Positions 62,002-64,000 of a DNA stretch of 64,000 nt are shown piece by piece. The DNA is from Chryseobacterium lacus. GTDB taxonomy: Bacteria > Bacteroidota > Bacteroidia > Flavobacteriales > Weeksellaceae. The stretch covers positions 365,685 through 429,684 of the forward strand of contig NZ_QPIE01000001.1 in the NCBI RefSeq assembly GCF_003336205.1. Direction: 5' to 3'. A program made the translations under genes and the position numbers. Positions within the stretch are counted from its first letter, which is position 1, and the number at the start of each line of letters is the position of its first letter. The notes under the pieces are model-generated. The model was not told the DNA's origin. It saw only the letters and a program-made list of their open reading frames with translations, and searched no databases.

Positions 62002-63657
62002 TTGAAACAGAATATTACCGTAATCGTTGCGTTTATAATCAATATCGCTAAATTGAAATCTGCTGTCGTCTTCCTCATTTTCCTTACAAGTGTTTTATTT
62101 CAGGCACAGGAAAGGGAATTTTGGTTGATTGATACAGAAACACAACAGAAGAAAATCGTTAAAGATTCTGTTTCCGCAGTGAAATTTCTGGATTCTCTTT
62201 CTAAAAATCATTTCATTTTTACCGAATTAAAAAATGTAAAAAAAGTAGGCTTACGCACTGAAATCTATTATGATAAAGGGCAAAATTTCAATGAAGCTTT
62301 TGTTCAGCTTTCCGACAGTTTGTCATCGGAACTGAAAATAGAAAAACAATTTTACACCAAAAACCTTGATTCTTTAAAAAAAGAAATCAACAAAAAGTAC
62401 ATCGATCAGGGCTTTGCGTTCAGCCGAATTCAATCGAAATATCTCGGAAAACAAAATGGGAAACAAAAGGTAGAACTTACTGTAGTGAAGGATCAGAAAC
62501 GGTTGATAGATGGATTTGTCATCAAAGGATATGAAAAAGTACCTTCCAGATTTGTCAAAAATATAGAAAAAGAATTTCGAGGAAAAAAGTATGATGAGAA
62601 AAACCTTCTGGCCATCAACCGAAGTTTGCAAAACCATACTTTTGTTTCGCTGGAACGCCCTCCACAAACGCTTTTTACCCGAGATTCCACCAATATTTAT
62701 CTTTTTCTTCAAAAGAAAAAAGTCAATTCTTTTGATGGAATTGTCGGTTTTGGGAATGATAAATCAGAAAAATTCACCTTCAACGGAACCCTGAACCTGA
62801 ATTTTAAAAACATTTTCAATGGTTTTGAAAGCATTTCGCTATTCTGGCAAAGAAATCCGGACAGAGGCCAGACTTTCGATTTGCAAACCGATATTCCTTA
62901 CCTTTTTAAATCCAACGTTGGTGTTAATATGAACCTGAATATTTATCGCCAGGATTCTACTTATGCAAATGTAAAAATACTTCCAGCAGTTTATTATCAC
63001 CTGAATAATCGGCAGAAAATAGGGCTTCGCGGTACTTTTGAAACTTCCACGGTGATGGATTCTCTTTATATTCAGGGAAAAGATTACAGCAAAAAAGGAA
63101 TTGGGATTTGGTATGATTATACTGAACCGACGGAAATAGAGCTTTTTTTATATAAAACAAGGATTCGTGCGGAGGCAGATTTACTTTCTACACATTATTC
63201 CAAAGAAGAAATTACTGCCGGACAAACCCGTTATTTTCTTCTTGCCGAAAGAAATTTTTATTTGGGCGGTCGTCATTATCTAAATATAAAAGGAGAATCT
63301 GCCTTGTTAAATTCCGAAAACGAACTCAGCACCAACGAGCTTTTAAGATTTGGCGGCTGGAATTCTATGCGGGGTTTCAACGAAGAATCTCTATTTGCGG
63401 ATTTTTATTATTATGGCAAAGCAGAATATCGTTATTTAGTGAGTAATCAAGCGTTTTTTGACACTTTTCTACAGTATGGTGAACTGAGCAGCAAAGCACT
63501 TGGTTTGAGACCTAAGCTCTACAGTTTCGGGCTTGGATTTAATTTCTTTCTGCCCATCGGACTCATGAGTTTCCAGATTTCCAACGGAAGCGAATTCGGC
63601 AACGAAATCCGTTTCAGTGATACAAAGATTCATTGGGGAATTTTGACGAGGTTTTGA
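62002..63657 (+). CDS. Small Omp85/TamA-like outer membrane protein
   Basis: 551 residues from a TTG at 62002; a second TTG at 62053 would give a more compact signal peptide (KSAVVFLIFLTSVLFQAQ), and there is no ATG option near the start. After the signal, residues about 100-240 hold POTRA-like pieces (KKYIDQGFAFSRIQSKYL, IDGFVIKGYEKVPSRF, LLAINRSLQNHTF). The rest is a beta barrel with the SMRGF motif (about 454-458), the strand-pair signature of Omp85-family proteins, and a C-terminal aromatic strand ending in Phe. It is shorter than BamA; substrate or partner unknown. Last gene of the run. Confidence 0.8.
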   Translation: MKQNITVIVAFIINIAKLKSAVVFLIFLTSVLFQAQEREFWLIDTETQQKKIVKDSVSAVKFLDSLSKNHFIFTELKNVKKVGLRTEIYYDKGQNFNEAFVQLSDSLSSELKIEKQFYTKNLDSLKKEINKKYIDQGFAFSRIQSKYLGKQNGKQKVELTVVKDQKRLIDGFVIKGYEKVPSRFVKNIEKEFRGKKYDEKNLLAINRSLQNHTFVSLERPPQTLFTRDSTNIYLFLQKKKVNSFDGIVGFGNDKSEKFTFNGTLNLNFKNIFNGFESISLFWQRNPDRGQTFDLQTDIPYLFKSNVGVNMNLNIYRQDSTYANVKILPAVYYHLNNRQKIGLRGTFETSTVMDSLYIQGKDYSKKGIGIWYDYTEPTEIELFLYKTRIRAEADLLSTHYSKEEITAGQTRYFLLAERNFYLGGRHYLNIKGESALLNSENELSTNELLRFGGWNSMRGFNEESLFADFYYYGKAEYRYLVSNQAFFDTFLQYGELSSKALGLRPKLYSFGLGFNFFLPIGLMSFQISNGSEFGNEIRFSDTKIHWGILTRF

Positions 63658-63732
63658 TTTAAGAAACATTAGCTGACCCTCTATTTTCAATCAGTTTGTT
63701 TAAAAAATTCCTCCTTATGAGAATAAAGATGA

Positions 63733-63860
63733 TTATTTTTTGATAAACTTTTCTGTCTTCCACTTATTTCCGCTTAAAAACTTAATAAAATAAATTCCAG
63801 GTTTCAGAACTGTAAATCAAATTTCTGTTTGCTTTCAAGAAAGATAAAGGCAACTAAAAA
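63733..63860 (-). pseudogene. Remnant of a T9SS type A sorting domain, frameshifted
   Basis: On the minus strand, 63733-63816 encodes LKPGIYFIKFLSGNKWKTE then KFIKK and a stop, the exact form of a type A sorting-domain end. Further upstream (63807-63860), a frame shifted by one base reads ESKQKFDLQ, which would normally join it. There is no signal, catalytic or main domain and the rRNA operon begins 40 nt away, so this is the tail of a lost gene. Confidence 0.7.
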
Positions 63861-63861
63861 C

Positions 63862-63897
63862 AAAAAAAGCTCACCAAAGCAAATTGGTGAGCTTTAA
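63862..63897 (-). terminator. Terminator of the rRNA operon
   Basis: AAAGCTCACCAA (63866-63877) pairs perfectly with TTGGTGAGCTTT (63884-63895). On the minus strand it is followed by seven T. It lies 8 nt after the 5S rRNA 3' end. Confidence 0.88.
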
Positions 63898-63903
63898 AAA
63901 AAC

Positions 63904-64000
<97 letters not shown>

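Overview
The window looks like chromosomal DNA of a flavobacterium, most likely Weeksellaceae and close to Chryseobacterium. Supporting signs are low G+C, type IX secretion system (T9SS) sorting domains of both type A and type B, a PorV/PorQ-like protein, a fused isobutyryl-CoA mutase IcmF, a type B L31, almost no Shine-Dalgarno sequences, and repeated Bacteroidota -7 promoter boxes (TAnnTTTG) just upstream of genes. Assignment is by family recognition only; no database search was possible.

Layout. 1-4200: a plus-strand run of an O-methyltransferase, an NlpC/P60-fold protein that lacks its catalytic cysteine, a DUF1648 membrane protein and the Kdo transferase WaaA, then two small tandem lipoproteins. 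4295-10017: a complete seven-gene Mrp cation/proton antiporter operon (mrpA-G, minus strand), flanked by two copies of one terminator-like hairpin. 10284-14605: a small membrane protein, a secreted S9 (DPP-IV type) peptidase and two PAP2 phosphatases. 14749-20420: YceI, a minus-strand LemA/TPM/TPM/EamA/PorV-like operon, dihydrofolate reductase and a TPR-like membrane protein.

20544-31394 holds three tandem paralogous giant secreted proteins (IgGFc-binding-like N-terminus, T9SS type B C-terminus). The third carries an in-frame amber codon and a duplicated internal module of about 267 residues. 31495-33279 is rplM-rpsI-rpsB, without tsf beside rpsB. 33426-34761 has small membrane and secreted proteins, one with its start codon knocked out of frame by one base. 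34849-39679 is a pair of T9SS type A proteins with ELWxxDGT repeats that share near-identical C-terminal DNA. 39900-43311 is a lipoprotein and a NarL-type two-component pair.

43593-48358: icmF, then a convergent two-gene operon of a GntA-like (YqcI/YcgG) predicted haem N-oxygenase and a DUF1989 protein. 48689-50343: a PadR regulator with two paralogous membrane proteins resembling HAAS-domain partners. 50437-52186: ruvC (probably a near-leaderless GTG start) and a DUF4407 protein. 52250-54733: a copper nitrite reductase operon (nirK, a NirV-like SUMF1 protein, a SCO chaperone) with a CRP/FNR-type palindrome upstream. 54965-58036: guaB, a GlmU-like protein and L31. 58217-63657: a plus-strand run of a beta-helix-like lipoprotein, a MazG-like pyrophosphohydrolase, aroA, an SDR and a small Omp85-like protein. 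The window ends in a frameshifted T9SS sorting-domain remnant, an rRNA terminator and the 3' part of a 5S rRNA on the minus strand.

Most genes are ordinary housekeeping. The best leads are the GntA-like/DUF1989 pair, the cysteine-less NlpC/P60 protein, the decaying and duplicating T9SS cargo genes, the PadR/HAAS-like cassette and the one-base frameshift at a start codon.
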